A stretch of 64,000 bases of DNA from the NCBI GenBank assembly GCA_029975055.1, contig JARKPU010000010.1, forward strand, positions 1 through 64,000. The letters run 5' to 3'. The notes below the pieces were generated by a model that worked only from the letters and a program-made list of their open reading frames with translations, was not told the origin of the DNA and did no database searches. Both the position numbers and the translations under genes were made by a program. The DNA is from Anaerolinea sp. (lineage in GTDB: Bacteria > Chloroflexota > Anaerolineae > Anaerolineales > Anaerolineaceae). Positions 27,010-36,710 of the stretch are shown here, piece after piece; within the stretch, counting starts at the first letter, position 1; the number at the start of each line of letters is the position of its first letter.

Positions 27010-28026
27010 TCACTCGCTGGAACAGCCGCAGGAGCGGCGCACAATTAATTCGCCCGAGAAAACCTCGTGACGGATGGGAGCTTCGCGTTCTTTGAGCCGG
27101 TAGAGCAGCAGCTGCGTGGCCACCTCGCCAAGCCGTTTCATCGGCTGGCGGATGGTGGTCAGGCTGGGCTGGGTGTAGAGCGCCATCTGGATGTCATCGA
27201 AGCCAACCACAGCCAGCTTTTCCGGCACCGGCACGTTCATCTGTTTGGCCACGTCGATCACCCCGATGGCCATTTCGTCATTGCCCGAGAAGACTGCCGT
27301 GGGCGGGTTGGCGAGCGAAAGCAGCTGCTGTGCAGCCATGCGCCCGCCTTCATAGAGAAAATTGCCTTTCACCACCAGTTCCGGTTCGAGATTCAAGCCC
27401 GCGTGGCGCAGCGCGGCCTGGTAGCCGTCGAAGCGCTCCTGGTGGGCATGCGAGTCTTCCGGCCCGCCGATAAAGGCGATGCGCCGGTGGCCGTGGCCCA
27501 GCAGGTGCAGCACGGCCTGGTAAGCCCCGGCGCGGTTATCGAGCATGACCGAATCGCAGTCGAACGAATCGTAGCGCTGCCCCAGCAGCACAAATTGAAT
27601 CCCCTGCCGGTGGAGGTTGAGCAATTGCCCCTCGTCCACCGTGCGCGTCATGATGATGAAGCCGTCCACTTTGCTGGAGAGCATCGGCAGGAAGCGGTCA
27701 TGCGCGGTGGGCTTACCGCGCGTGCCATAGATCAACAGGCTGTGTTCGTGGCGGTCGGCCTCCTGGTCCACCCCGCTGATCACCATGGAATAGTACGGCC
27801 CTGAGATATCGGGGAAGATCAGGCCGATGGTGCCGGTGGTCTGGTAAGCCAGCTTGCGTGCGGCCTGGTTGGGGTGATATTCCATCTCTTGAATCGTGCG
27901 CAGGACCTTCTCGCGGGTTTCGGGGCGCACCTTCTGGCTGTTGCTCAGCACCCGCGAGACGGTGGCGATCGAAACCTGTGCCCGGTCGGCGACGTTATAG
28001 ATGGTGGGATTCTTTTTCTTCACCAT
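27010..28026 (-). CDS. LacI-family transcriptional regulator
   Basis: HTH 'TIYNVADRAQVSIATVSRVLSNSQKVRPETREKVLRTIQEM', periplasmic-binding-like C-terminal domain. Confidence 0.95.
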   Translation of the reverse strand: MVKKKNPTIYNVADRAQVSIATVSRVLSNSQKVRPETREKVLRTIQEMEYHPNQAARKLAYQTTGTIGLIFPDISGPYYSMVISGVDQEADRHEHSLLIYGTRGKPTAHDRFLPMLSSKVDGFIIMTRTVDEGQLLNLHRQGIQFVLLGQRYDSFDCDSVMLDNRAGAYQAVLHLLGHGHRRIAFIGGPEDSHAHQERFDGYQAALRHAGLNLEPELVVKGNFLYEGGRMAAQQLLSLANPPTAVFSGNDEMAIGVIDVAKQMNVPVPEKLAVVGFDDIQMALYTQPSLTTIRQPMKRLGEVATQLLLYRLKEREAPIRHEVFSGELIVRRSCGCSSE

Positions 28027-28039
28027 GTAAGCCCTTACA
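28026..28039. promoter_or_regulatory. LacI-family operator TGTAAGCCCTTACA overlapping lacI-like gene start
   Basis: Same motif as 30661-30674; sits between minus-strand promoter (28043-28070) and start codon. Confidence 0.8.
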
Positions 28040-28042
28040 TTA

Positions 28043-28070
28043 AGTATAGGGAGATTCTCGGCATTGTCAA
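28043..28070 (-). promoter_or_regulatory. promoter of LacI-family gene: TTGACA-N16-TATACT
   Basis: TTGACA (28070-28065), 16-bp spacer, TATACT (28048-28043). Confidence 0.65.
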
Positions 28071-28096
28071 GATGCTTTCCCGGAATTTTCGCCCGC

Positions 28097-28978
28097 TCAC
28101 AATTGGAACGCCGGGCGGTATACCCCTCCCGTCAGGCCGACCACCTCGCCCCACAGCACCCGCATCTCGTTCACAGAGGCTCGCAGCTCGCCTGCCGTCT
28201 GCCCGGCCTTGCCCAGCACAGCCGGGAGGCGCTCGAGGTATCCAGGCGGAAGGAACGCAAAGCCCGCCATCTCCCGAAGAGCGTACTTATCGTTCAAGAA
28301 GTACGTCTCGTTCAGCGCGTATAGCGCCTGAGTCAGGTAAGAAGCCGCCCGCGCCAGCGCGCCGACCGTCGCGTACACGTCGCCTGAAGCAGCGTACCCA
28401 TCGGCATGCAGCAGGCTGAATTCCGCCAGCCAGAGCATTTGGGAGACCGTTTTTTCCTTGAGCAGCGGCGGGTAGCCTGCCACCAAAGCCTTGAGCCGCT
28501 GGATGTGCCCCGCCGGGTCGTGCAGCGGCAGGCAGATCTGCGTTTCCGCCAGGTAGATGACGCTGTAAAACCCGAAGGCGGGCTGCTGGTCGTAGTGGTG
28601 GTGAACGATGCCCTGGCGTGCGTCCTGGATGGCGCGCTCCACCTGTTCCAGGTTGCGGTAGAGAAAATCCACCTTGCCCGCCGGGGTGTGGACCCACCCG
28701 CCGCCGTTGACCCACGGCCCCCAGCCATAGAAATCCGTCACCTCCTGTCCGGCCCGGCCGGAGAGGGCTGCCGCCGCCGACTGGATCTCGGAGATCGCGA
28801 ACGGCGCGGCTTCGGAATAATAGATGCCAAGGTCCAGGTCGGAATCGGGCCGCGCGGTTCCGCGCGCGTGAGAGCCGCCCAAAACGACGGCCTGCACGCC
28901 CCGAACTGCCGTGAGCAGCGCCAGGGCGCGTTCCAGGAGTTGCTGTTTTTCAGGAGGAAGGCTCATCAGGTTTTCCAC
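28097..28978 (-). CDS. nucleotidyltransferase-domain protein
   Basis: 'AVVLGGSHARGTARPDSDLDLGIYY' matches the GS-x-A-R-G ... D-x-D nucleotidyltransferase motif. Confidence 0.8.
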   Translation of the reverse strand: MENLMSLPPEKQQLLERALALLTAVRGVQAVVLGGSHARGTARPDSDLDLGIYYSEAAPFAISEIQSAAAALSGRAGQEVTDFYGWGPWVNGGGWVHTPAGKVDFLYRNLEQVERAIQDARQGIVHHHYDQQPAFGFYSVIYLAETQICLPLHDPAGHIQRLKALVAGYPPLLKEKTVSQMLWLAEFSLLHADGYAASGDVYATVGALARAASYLTQALYALNETYFLNDKYALREMAGFAFLPPGYLERLPAVLGKAGQTAGELRASVNEMRVLWGEVVGLTGGVYRPAFQL

Positions 28979-28992
28979 ATCCGTGCGGTGTA

Positions 28993-30612
28993 TTAAGGGT
29001 GGATATACTTCGCCGCCCAGGCCTTCGCCTGCTCGATCACCGCGTCCACCTCGGCCGAGGCGTTCTCGAGCGTGCCATCCACCACGATCAACGATGGGAT
29101 CAGGTAGGGCGAATCCTGCACGCGCTTGTACTTGAGGTAGCCCAGCTCATTGACGCCCGTGCTGTTGCGCGAAGGGTCGCCCCAGCCGTTGAACGCATAG
29201 CCGCGGCTGTAGCGCCCGAAGAACTCCCACCAGCGGCCCAGGTAGAGGCCGTCGTCATGCGTCATCGGCGAGACGGCGGCCATCAGATCCCACCAGTTCT
29301 CGCCGGTGAAGAAGGCCTGCGGGTGGCGCGCCTTCAGCTCATCGCGCAGGCGCAGCAGCCCGGGGTAAACCGGGTGGGCCGGGTCGTTCGTCCACATGCC
29401 GTAAGTATCCAGGAAGATTGCATCCACGCCATAACCCTCGATCAGCCCCGAGGCAGTCTCCAGCAGATGCCGGTGCCAGCCGGGCGCTGCCGGGTTGAGC
29501 CAGGCCTGCCAGAAGGTATCGAAGGTGCGCGAGATATCCCAATCGGGCTGGTTGCCCCAGATTTCCATGCCGCCTTCGGTGTGCAGGATGCTCGGCCTGC
29601 CCCAGCGGTGAAAGCCCGGCGAATCGATGTGCGCGCAGTTGCCGCCGATCATCAACTGCAGGTGGACTCCCAGCTTGTGCGCCTCTTCCACCAGGCGGCG
29701 GAAGCCCCTCTCTCCGCCCATGCGCTCGTCGGGCCGGGCCTGCCCATAGACCCAATAGTAGCGCCCTTCCCAGCCTGCCAGGTGCGCCAGGATGCGCCGG
29801 CCTTCGATGCGCTCCGCCAGGGTGCGGATGATGCGCAGTGTCTCTTCGTAGTCGTTGAAGATGTACCCCGACCAGTGCTGGCAGTGGATATAGGCCACCA
29901 GGCTTACCTGCCGCAGCCAGCCGGGCACGAACGGGTTCTCCTCCCAGGGCACCAACCCAAAATGCTCCTCCAGGTGCCGCATGTGCGCCCTGACGACCGC
30001 ATCGGGGTTGCGCGTCTTGCCCACCTGCCAGAGAGGCGTCTGAGTGCGGTTGCTCATCTCTGGGCCGAGGTCGTTGTGCAGCAACTCCACCACCACCCCC
30101 TGGCCGCGCGGGTTATGGTAAACGGCGAAAGCCTTGCGCCGCACCTGGGTATCGAGCGAGCGGAAGTAAAAGTAGTCGCCCGCTTCGGTTTTGAGGAAGA
30201 TCAGCGGCGTATGGATCGGCTCGATATTGAAGTGCAGCGGCCAGGCATAGACATGCCCGTCGCCGATGGCCTGCTCATTCCAGCGGTTGCCGAGGATCAC
30301 GCCATCCGGCAGGCCGGAGAGGATGATCTTTGACGTGCGAATGGTCTGGGTGTGTTCGGCCGAAAGGGAGATCTCGAGGCCGTCATCGGTTTCGGTCGCC
30401 ACCAGCTCGGCCCTGCCGGGGGCCTTTTCCTGGTTGCCGGCCCACATCAGGCGGCCGGCTGACATGGCGTGCACCTTGCCGCGGTGCGAACGCTGCAGGC
30501 GCTCGGGGTCTAACCCGTATGTGTTCTCAAAGGTGATCACCTGGCCGCTGAGCAGCCAGCCGTTGGCGTTCAGCACCGGGTCGCCAAAATCGAAGCCGTA
30601 GAGCTGGATCAT
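28993..30612 (-). CDS. putative TIM-barrel glycoside hydrolase-like protein
   Basis: 'GVDAIFLDTYGMW', 'AFFTGENWWDLM', aromatic-rich; adjacent to sugar ABC/LacI genes and a shared operator. Confidence 0.6.
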   Translation of the reverse strand: MIQLYGFDFGDPVLNANGWLLSGQVITFENTYGLDPERLQRSHRGKVHAMSAGRLMWAGNQEKAPGRAELVATETDDGLEISLSAEHTQTIRTSKIILSGLPDGVILGNRWNEQAIGDGHVYAWPLHFNIEPIHTPLIFLKTEAGDYFYFRSLDTQVRRKAFAVYHNPRGQGVVVELLHNDLGPEMSNRTQTPLWQVGKTRNPDAVVRAHMRHLEEHFGLVPWEENPFVPGWLRQVSLVAYIHCQHWSGYIFNDYEETLRIIRTLAERIEGRRILAHLAGWEGRYYWVYGQARPDERMGGERGFRRLVEEAHKLGVHLQLMIGGNCAHIDSPGFHRWGRPSILHTEGGMEIWGNQPDWDISRTFDTFWQAWLNPAAPGWHRHLLETASGLIEGYGVDAIFLDTYGMWTNDPAHPVYPGLLRLRDELKARHPQAFFTGENWWDLMAAVSPMTHDDGLYLGRWWEFFGRYSRGYAFNGWGDPSRNSTGVNELGYLKYKRVQDSPYLIPSLIVVDGTLENASAEVDAVIEQAKAWAAKYIHP

Positions 30613-30660
30613 CGAATAACCTTTCTCGGTTGACAGGCCGTGAAGCCCCTGGGTTGAGAA

Positions 30661-30674
30661 TGTAAGCCCTTACA
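30661..30674. promoter_or_regulatory. LacI-family operator TGTAAGCCCTTACA upstream of glycosidase-like gene
   Basis: Identical 14-mer to 28026-28039, directly downstream of a minus-strand promoter. Confidence 0.8.
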
Positions 30675-30676
30675 AC

Positions 30677-30706
30677 AGTATAAGAGGGAATTTACACCCC
30701 TGTCAA
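30677..30706 (-). promoter_or_regulatory. promoter TTGACA-N18-TATACT driving the glycosidase-like gene
   Basis: TTGACA (30706-30701), 18-bp spacer, TATACT (30682-30677). Confidence 0.65.
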
Positions 30707-30752
30707 GGCATGCCCGGGGCGCATCTCCGGCAGTCACCGGAGAATCTGTGAC

Positions 30753-30781
30753 TTGACTTTTGGACGGCATGCTGCTATATT
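30753..30781 (+). promoter_or_regulatory. divergent promoter TTGACT-N17-TATATT
   Basis: Correct spacing, upstream of the plus-strand RibD-like gene. Confidence 0.55.
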
Positions 30782-30894
30782 ACTAGAATAAATGTACTAA
30801 TTTTATAAAATTTGTCTTCTTGGCCGCACCAAGGGAGCAAGGTTCACCCGCCCCACACAGCGCAGGCCTGCGGGCTGGTGAAGGAAAGGAAACG

Positions 30895-31455
30895 ATGATG
30901 CGCAAGGTCATTGCCGGGTTATTTACCTCCATCGACGGAGTCGTCGAAGCGCCCAACCTGTGGCAGTTCGATGTGTTCGATGCCGATATGGCCGATGCGA
31001 TGGCGGCCCACCTCGAATCCGAAGATACCATCCTGCTCGGCAGGGTGACCTACCAGGATTGGTGCAACTACTGGCCAACTTCCACCGACGAGCCTTATGC
31101 CAGCCACATCAACCAGACGCCGAAGTACGTCGTCTCCACCACGCTGAGCGAGGTAAGCTGGGGCCAATGGGAAAAACCGGTTTTGATCAAGGCCAACCTT
31201 GCGCAGGAGATCGCCCGGCTCAAAACACTGCCCGGAAAAGCCATCGGCGTGGCCGGCAGCCCGACGCTGGTGCAGAGCCTGCTGCGAGACGACCTCCTCG
31301 ACGAATTCACGCTCATGCTCCACCCGGTAATCGTGGGCAGCGGCAAGAAGCTTTTCACCCAGTGGCCCGCCGTGAAGCGGCTCAAACTCGTCAATTCCAG
31401 GGTCACACGCTCGGGTGTTGCGCTGCTGACGTATCGCCGGGCAGACTTTGCGTAA
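30895..31455 (+). CDS. dihydrofolate reductase / RibD C-terminal-domain family protein
   Basis: 'MRKVIAGLFTSIDGVVEAPNLWQF', 'DTILLGRVTYQDWCNYWP', 'IGVAGSPTLVQSLLRDDLLDEFTLMLHPVIVGSGKKLF'. Confidence 0.9.
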   Translation: MMRKVIAGLFTSIDGVVEAPNLWQFDVFDADMADAMAAHLESEDTILLGRVTYQDWCNYWPTSTDEPYASHINQTPKYVVSTTLSEVSWGQWEKPVLIKANLAQEIARLKTLPGKAIGVAGSPTLVQSLLRDDLLDEFTLMLHPVIVGSGKKLFTQWPAVKRLKLVNSRVTRSGVALLTYRRADFA

Positions 31456-31482
31456 CTCACAGCTTGTTAAGGAAACGGCACC

Positions 31483-32898
31483 ATGACTGGCAAACGAACT
31501 GAAACAACCTATGAAACCACCTTGAGCCGCCCGGCGCTTGCCGAGCTGCATGCCGCGCTCGACGGCCGCCTGATCCTCCCGGGCGACGACCGGTATGACG
31601 GGGCGCGCACCGTGTTCTACGGCGGGTTCGAGCGCCGCCCGGCGGCCATTGCGCTGCCGAAAACCGCGAAGGAGGTGGCGCACGCCATTTTACTGGCGCG
31701 CGAAAGCGGCCTGAAGCTGGCTGTGCGCAGTGGTGGGCACAGCAATGCCGGCCACGGCGCCGTCGATGGCGGCCTCGTCCTCGACTTGCGCCAGATGCGC
31801 GGTTTGCAGATCGACCCCAAAACACGCACGGCCTGGGCTCAAAGCGGACTCACCGCCGGAGAATACACCAGCGAGGCTGCCGCCTTTGGCCTGGCGTCCG
31901 GCTTTGGCGACACGGCCTCGGTCGGCCTGGGGGGTATCACCCTCGGAGGCGGGGTGGGCTATCTGGTGCGCAAACACGGTCTGACGATCGACCACCTGCT
32001 CGCGGCTGAAATCGTCACTGCCGATGGGCAAATCCTGGCGGCGGACGAATGGACAAACCCTGACCTGTTCTGGGCCATCCGCGGCGGCGGCGGGAACTTC
32101 GGCGTGGCCACGCGCTTCCAGTTCCGCCTGCACGAAGTAAACATGGTGTATGGCGGGATGATCGTCCTCCCGGCGACGCCCGAAGTCATCGCGGGCTTCA
32201 TCGGCGCAGCAGAAGCCGCGCCTGACGAGCTCTCTACGATCGCCAATATCATGCCTGCACCGCCGATGCCATTCCTTCCGGCCGGGCTGCACGGCAAGTT
32301 GATCTTGCTGGGCCTGATGGTCTATGCCGGCAGCCAGGATGCCGGAGCGCAAGCCGTGGCGCCCTTCCGCGCACTGGCGAAACCCCACGCCGATTTACTC
32401 CGGCCTATGCGCTACCCCGAAATCTACCCACCGGAAGATGAGAGTTACCACCCCACCGCTGTCGGGCACACCATGTTCCTCGAGCGGGTTGACCTCGCTG
32501 TCGCCGGGACGATTCTGGAATACCTGCACAATTTGGATGCCCCCATGCGCGTGGCGCAGCTGCGCGTGCTGGGCGGGGCCATGGCCCGCGTGCCCGCTGC
32601 TGCCACCGCGTTTGCTCACCGCAGTTCGCGGATCATGGCCAACCTGGCGGCCTTCTACAACGGCCCTGAAGAGAAGGCCCGGCGCGAGGCATACCTGGCT
32701 GATTTTGCCGCTGCTATCCGTCAGGGAGATTCGGGCGCTTATGTCAACTTCCTGGGCGACGAAGGCCCTCAGCGGGTGCACGCCGCTTACCCCGGCGAGA
32801 CGTGGCAGCGCCTGGCCGCCATCAAAGCCCGCTACGACCCAGACAACATCTTCAACCTCAACCAGAACATCCCGCCCCGGCCCGATAACACCCGGTGA
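31483..32898 (+). CDS. FAD-linked oxidase (berberine-bridge-enzyme-like)
   Basis: 'KLAVRSGGHSNAGHGAVDGGLVLDLRQM', 'GLGGITLGGGVGYLVRKHGLTIDHLL', C-terminal 'RYDPDNIFNLNQNIPP'. Confidence 0.92.
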   Translation: MTGKRTETTYETTLSRPALAELHAALDGRLILPGDDRYDGARTVFYGGFERRPAAIALPKTAKEVAHAILLARESGLKLAVRSGGHSNAGHGAVDGGLVLDLRQMRGLQIDPKTRTAWAQSGLTAGEYTSEAAAFGLASGFGDTASVGLGGITLGGGVGYLVRKHGLTIDHLLAAEIVTADGQILAADEWTNPDLFWAIRGGGGNFGVATRFQFRLHEVNMVYGGMIVLPATPEVIAGFIGAAEAAPDELSTIANIMPAPPMPFLPAGLHGKLILLGLMVYAGSQDAGAQAVAPFRALAKPHADLLRPMRYPEIYPPEDESYHPTAVGHTMFLERVDLAVAGTILEYLHNLDAPMRVAQLRVLGGAMARVPAAATAFAHRSSRIMANLAAFYNGPEEKARREAYLADFAAAIRQGDSGAYVNFLGDEGPQRVHAAYPGETWQRLAAIKARYDPDNIFNLNQNIPPRPDNTR

Positions 32899-33025
32899 GG
32901 AGCAATCCCGGTGAATTTTTGACTATTTATGTCCAATTTGATAGAATCGCCACAGCGCGCCGGAACGCACCACCTGGGCTGCCGCACGCAGGCGGTTTTC
33001 AATCGGTTCGCAAAGGAGCAGCAGT

Positions 33026-34141
33026 ATGAGCAGGATCCGAGTATTGGTTGGTACACGCAAGGGCGCATTCATCCTTTCCAGCGATGCCGCGCGCAAGCAG
33101 TGGGACATCAGCGGCCCGCACTTCGCAGGCTGGGAGATCTACCACATCAAAGGTTCTCCCGCCGACCCCGACCGCCTGTATGCCTCTCAGAGCAGCGACT
33201 GGTTTGGGCAGGTCATTCACCGCTCGAACGATGGCGGAAAAACCTGGGAGACAATGGACAACAAGTTCATCTATGACGGCAACCCCGGGACGCACATGTG
33301 GTACGACGGCACGCAGCACCCCTGGGAATTCAAACGCGTTTGGTACCTCGACCCCTCCCCCGCCGACCCCGACAGGGTCTACGCCGGGGTGGAAGATGCC
33401 GGGCTGTTCCGCACCGATGACGGCGGCAAGAGCTGGCACGAACTCGGCGGTCTGCGGGCGGTCAAAGGCCACCTCTGGCAGCCGGGCGCAGGCGGCATGT
33501 GCCTGCACACCATCCTCCAGGACCCCAAGGACCCGGACCGCATCTACATCGCCATTTCGGCGGCGGGCGCGTTCCGCACCGATGACGGCGGCACCACCTG
33601 GAAGCCAATCAACCGCGGCCTGGCAATGGCCAACGAGCTGCCGGATCAAGACGCCGAGGTAGGTTTCTGCGTCCACGGGCTGGCCATGCATCCCTCCCGG
33701 CCGGACGTGCTCTTCATGCAGAAACACTGGGACGTGATGCGCAGCGACGACGCCGGAGATAGCTGGCGCGAGGTGAGCGGTAACCTGCCGAGCGACTTCG
33801 GCTTCCCCATCGCCGTCCATGCGCACCAGCCTGAAACGGTGTACGTGGTGCCGATCAAGAGCGACATGGAGCATTACCCGCCCGATGGCAGACTGCGCGT
33901 TTTTCGAAGCCGGACGGGCGGGAACGAGTGGGAGGCCCTGACCAAAGGTCTGCCGCAAAGCAATTGCTACGTCAACGTCTTGCGCAGCGCGATGGCCGTC
34001 GATTCCCTCGACCCGTGCGGTGTGTACTTCGGCACAACCGGCGGCCAGGTGTATGCCTCGGCCAACGCAGGCGACAGTTGGGAGCCGGTGGTGCACGACC
34101 TGCCGGCCGTGCTTTCGGTCGAAGTGCAACTGCTGCCATGA
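33026..34141 (+). CDS. BNR/sialidase-like beta-propeller protein
   Basis: Asp-box repeats 'SNDGGKTWE', 'TDDGGKSWH', 'TDDGGTTWK', 'SDDAGDSWR', 'SANAGDSWE'. Confidence 0.88.
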   Translation: MSRIRVLVGTRKGAFILSSDAARKQWDISGPHFAGWEIYHIKGSPADPDRLYASQSSDWFGQVIHRSNDGGKTWETMDNKFIYDGNPGTHMWYDGTQHPWEFKRVWYLDPSPADPDRVYAGVEDAGLFRTDDGGKSWHELGGLRAVKGHLWQPGAGGMCLHTILQDPKDPDRIYIAISAAGAFRTDDGGTTWKPINRGLAMANELPDQDAEVGFCVHGLAMHPSRPDVLFMQKHWDVMRSDDAGDSWREVSGNLPSDFGFPIAVHAHQPETVYVVPIKSDMEHYPPDGRLRVFRSRTGGNEWEALTKGLPQSNCYVNVLRSAMAVDSLDPCGVYFGTTGGQVYASANAGDSWEPVVHDLPAVLSVEVQLLP

Positions 34142-34434
34142 TCCGCGTCGTGCTCCCGGCCAATTTGCGCATCCTGGTGAAGGTGCAGGGCGAAGTCCAG
34201 GTGCAAGTGGGCGGCCCGGCCACCATCTGCTCGGTGTTGGATGCGCTCGAAGAGAAGTTCCCCGCCCTGGGCGGCACGATCCGCGACCACGTCACCAGGC
34301 AGCGCAGGCCGTTCCTCCGTTTCTTCGCCTGCGGGCTGGATTGGTCGCACGAGCCGGTGGATTCACCGCTCCCGCAGCCAATCGCCGAAGGCGCGGAACC
34401 GCTCTACATCATCGGCGCCATCGCCGGCGGGTAA
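34138..34434 (+). CDS. MoaD/ThiS-like small ubiquitin-fold protein ending in Gly-Gly
   Basis: [44 protein letters not shown]...[16 protein letters not shown] overlap with upstream stop. Confidence 0.75.
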   Translation: MIRVVLPANLRILVKVQGEVQVQVGGPATICSVLDALEEKFPALGGTIRDHVTRQRRPFLRFFACGLDWSHEPVDSPLPQPIAEGAEPLYIIGAIAGG

Positions 34435-34614
34435 ACCACCGGCCAGCCGGTTTTCGGCGGCTCGCTGCCTGTCGGGCGGGCCGCCCTTTATATTTAACCG
34501 CCGTCGGCTAAACCGGAATGAAACAGGAGCAGGGCCGTCCCACGCGCGGTAACGCCCTGGCACTGTCTGCCGGGGTATACTGGGGTGAACGCCCCGTGTA
34601 AAAAGGAACCCGAT

Positions 34615-36579
34615 ATGCGAAGGACGAATGTCCTGTATTACGGCATCGACGCCCCTCTGCCCGGGCGCATCCCTCTGCGGGCCGGGCCGCTGCGCATGTT
34701 TTTTGAAAGCGGCGACCTGCGCACGATTCAATATGCCGGTGTTGAGGTGCTGCGCCGAGTCTATGTGGCCATCCGCGACCGCAACTGGGGCACGCTGCCT
34801 AACGTCCTCTCGGATATACGCATAGATGTCCGCGAGGACTCGTTCGAGATCACCTACCAGGCTGCCAACCAGGCCGGGGCGATCGACTTCCGCTGGCAGA
34901 TGCACATCACCGGTGAAGTCGACGGGACGATCACCTTCGGCATGGACGGCACGGCGCACTCCACCTTCCTGAGCAACCGTATCGGCTTTTGCGTGCTGCA
35001 CCCGGCCGCCTGCGCCGGTGTGAATTGCCGCGTGGAGCACTTGGATGGCAGCGAGTCGCGGGCCGAACTGCCTTACCTGATCGACCCGGTACAGCCCGTC
35101 GCCCCTTTTTACGAAATGCGCGCGCTCAGCCACCAGGTTCAAGGCAGCCTGTGGGCCAGGGTGCAATTCGATGGCGGCAACTTCGAGATGGAAGACCAGC
35201 GCAACTGGACGGACGCTTCCTTCAAATCATTCTCCCCTCCATTGCGCCTGCCCTTCCCGGTGGAGGTGAAGGAAGGCACCCGCATCAACCAAAGCATCCG
35301 CCTGAGCCTGGAAGGTGAAGCCCGCCCGACGCTAAAGGGTAAGGAAACGGGGGAAGCCAGCCTGGAACTCACCCTTGAGCCATCGGCAGACCCGCTCCCC
35401 CTCCCGCCGGTGGGGCTTTGCTGCGCAAGCCACCGCCAGGCCTTGAACCAGAACGAGATCGCCCGCTTGAAGGCCCTCCACCTCGATCACCTGCGGGTGG
35501 ATCTGCACCCTGAAGACCCCGCGCTGGAAGCCCTTTTGCGCCAGGCGACCATCGAGGCCCGCGCGCTGGGAGCGAAGCTGGATGTGGCGCTGTTCATCTC
35601 CGCAGGCGGCGAGGGCCTGGCGGAACTCTCCGCTCTGGTCCGGCGGATGATGCCGCCGGTGCGCGCCTGGTTGATTTACCCGGCCGGGGGCGGGCAGCCC
35701 GGCGCCGACGCTGTTGCCAATGCCCTGGCCCAAGCCCACCGCCACCTGACGGGCGCCATCGGCGGGGCCCAATTTGCCTCCGGCGCCGACGCCGACCTGA
35801 TCCTCCTTCAGCGCGCCATGCCGCCGCTGGAGCAGGTGGACCTGGTGACCTTCGCCATCACCCCGCAGGTGCACGCCTTCGATCAGGTTTCGATCATCGA
35901 GACGCTGGAAGCCCAACCCCGGGCCGTGCAAACGGCGCGTCAGCGCGCCGCCGGGAAGCCGGTGATGGTCAGCCCGGTCACGCTCAGGCAGCGCCACAAC
36001 CCCTTTGCCACCGGCGCGGAGCTGCCCCCGGCCCCGGGCGAACTGCCGCCGCAGGTGGACCCGCGCCAGATGTCGCTGTTCGGCGCGGCCTGGACGCTCG
36101 GCTGCCTGGGCGCGCTGGCCGGGTGCGGAACGGCCAGCCTGACGTTCTACGAGACGACCGGCTGGCGCGGGGTGATGGAAACCACAGCCGGTTCGCCCAA
36201 CCCGGAGCGCTTCCAAACCCTCCCGGGCGAGGTGTTCCCCCTCTATCATGTGCTGGCCGCGGCCGGTGCGTTCGCCGGCGGCGAGGTCATCCCCACCCGC
36301 GCCACCTGCCCGCAGCAGTTCACCGGCCTGGCTCTGCGCAAAGGCCGCCGCGAGCGCCTCCTGCTGGCAGGCCTGGCGCCTTTCGAGCAAACGGTCTCCG
36401 TCGAACTGCATCGCCCTCGCGCCATCTGCCGCCGCCTGGATGAGACCAACGTGGAAGAAGCCATGCGGAGGCCGGAAAGCTTTATGCATGCCGGAACGGT
36501 GCTCGAGGCGGGGGCGAATGGCAGGCTGGCAATTGATCTGTTGCCCTACGCCTTCGCCTGCCTGGATTTTTCCGATTGA
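34615..36579 (+). CDS. apnL: D-apionate lactonase (ApnL)-like protein
   Basis: From memory of the ApnL family: 'RIPLRAGPLRMFFESGDLRTIQYAGVEVLRRVYVAIRDRNWGTLPNVLSDIRID', 'NRIGFCVLHPAACAGVNCRVEHLDGS', 'FEMEDQRNWTDASFKSF'. ATG 34615 follows AAGGAA. Confidence 0.6.
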   Translation: MRRTNVLYYGIDAPLPGRIPLRAGPLRMFFESGDLRTIQYAGVEVLRRVYVAIRDRNWGTLPNVLSDIRIDVREDSFEITYQAANQAGAIDFRWQMHITGEVDGTITFGMDGTAHSTFLSNRIGFCVLHPAACAGVNCRVEHLDGSESRAELPYLIDPVQPVAPFYEMRALSHQVQGSLWARVQFDGGNFEMEDQRNWTDASFKSFSPPLRLPFPVEVKEGTRINQSIRLSLEGEARPTLKGKETGEASLELTLEPSADPLPLPPVGLCCASHRQALNQNEIARLKALHLDHLRVDLHPEDPALEALLRQATIEARALGAKLDVALFISAGGEGLAELSALVRRMMPPVRAWLIYPAGGGQPGADAVANALAQAHRHLTGAIGGAQFASGADADLILLQRAMPPLEQVDLVTFAITPQVHAFDQVSIIETLEAQPRAVQTARQRAAGKPVMVSPVTLRQRHNPFATGAELPPAPGELPPQVDPRQMSLFGAAWTLGCLGALAGCGTASLTFYETTGWRGVMETTAGSPNPERFQTLPGEVFPLYHVLAAAGAFAGGEVIPTRATCPQQFTGLALRKGRRERLLLAGLAPFEQTVSVELHRPRAICRRLDETNVEEAMRRPESFMHAGTVLEAGANGRLAIDLLPYAFACLDFSD

Positions 36580-36610
36580 TCCGGCGCGCATCGCCGGCCT
36601 TGCGATGCCC

Positions 36611-36622
36611 TGGAACGTTCCA
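36611..36622. promoter_or_regulatory. 12-bp palindrome TGGAACGTTCCA
   Basis: Perfect palindrome with central CG, as in many LacI-family operators; lies between apnL-like and DUF2269-like genes. Confidence 0.3.
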
Positions 36623-36710
36623 GCCCGCGGTTTTCGCATCCTATCCCGGGAATTTGCAGCCAATACATGATATAATTTATTATAATAGTCATCAATTATC
36701 GGAGTATTCA

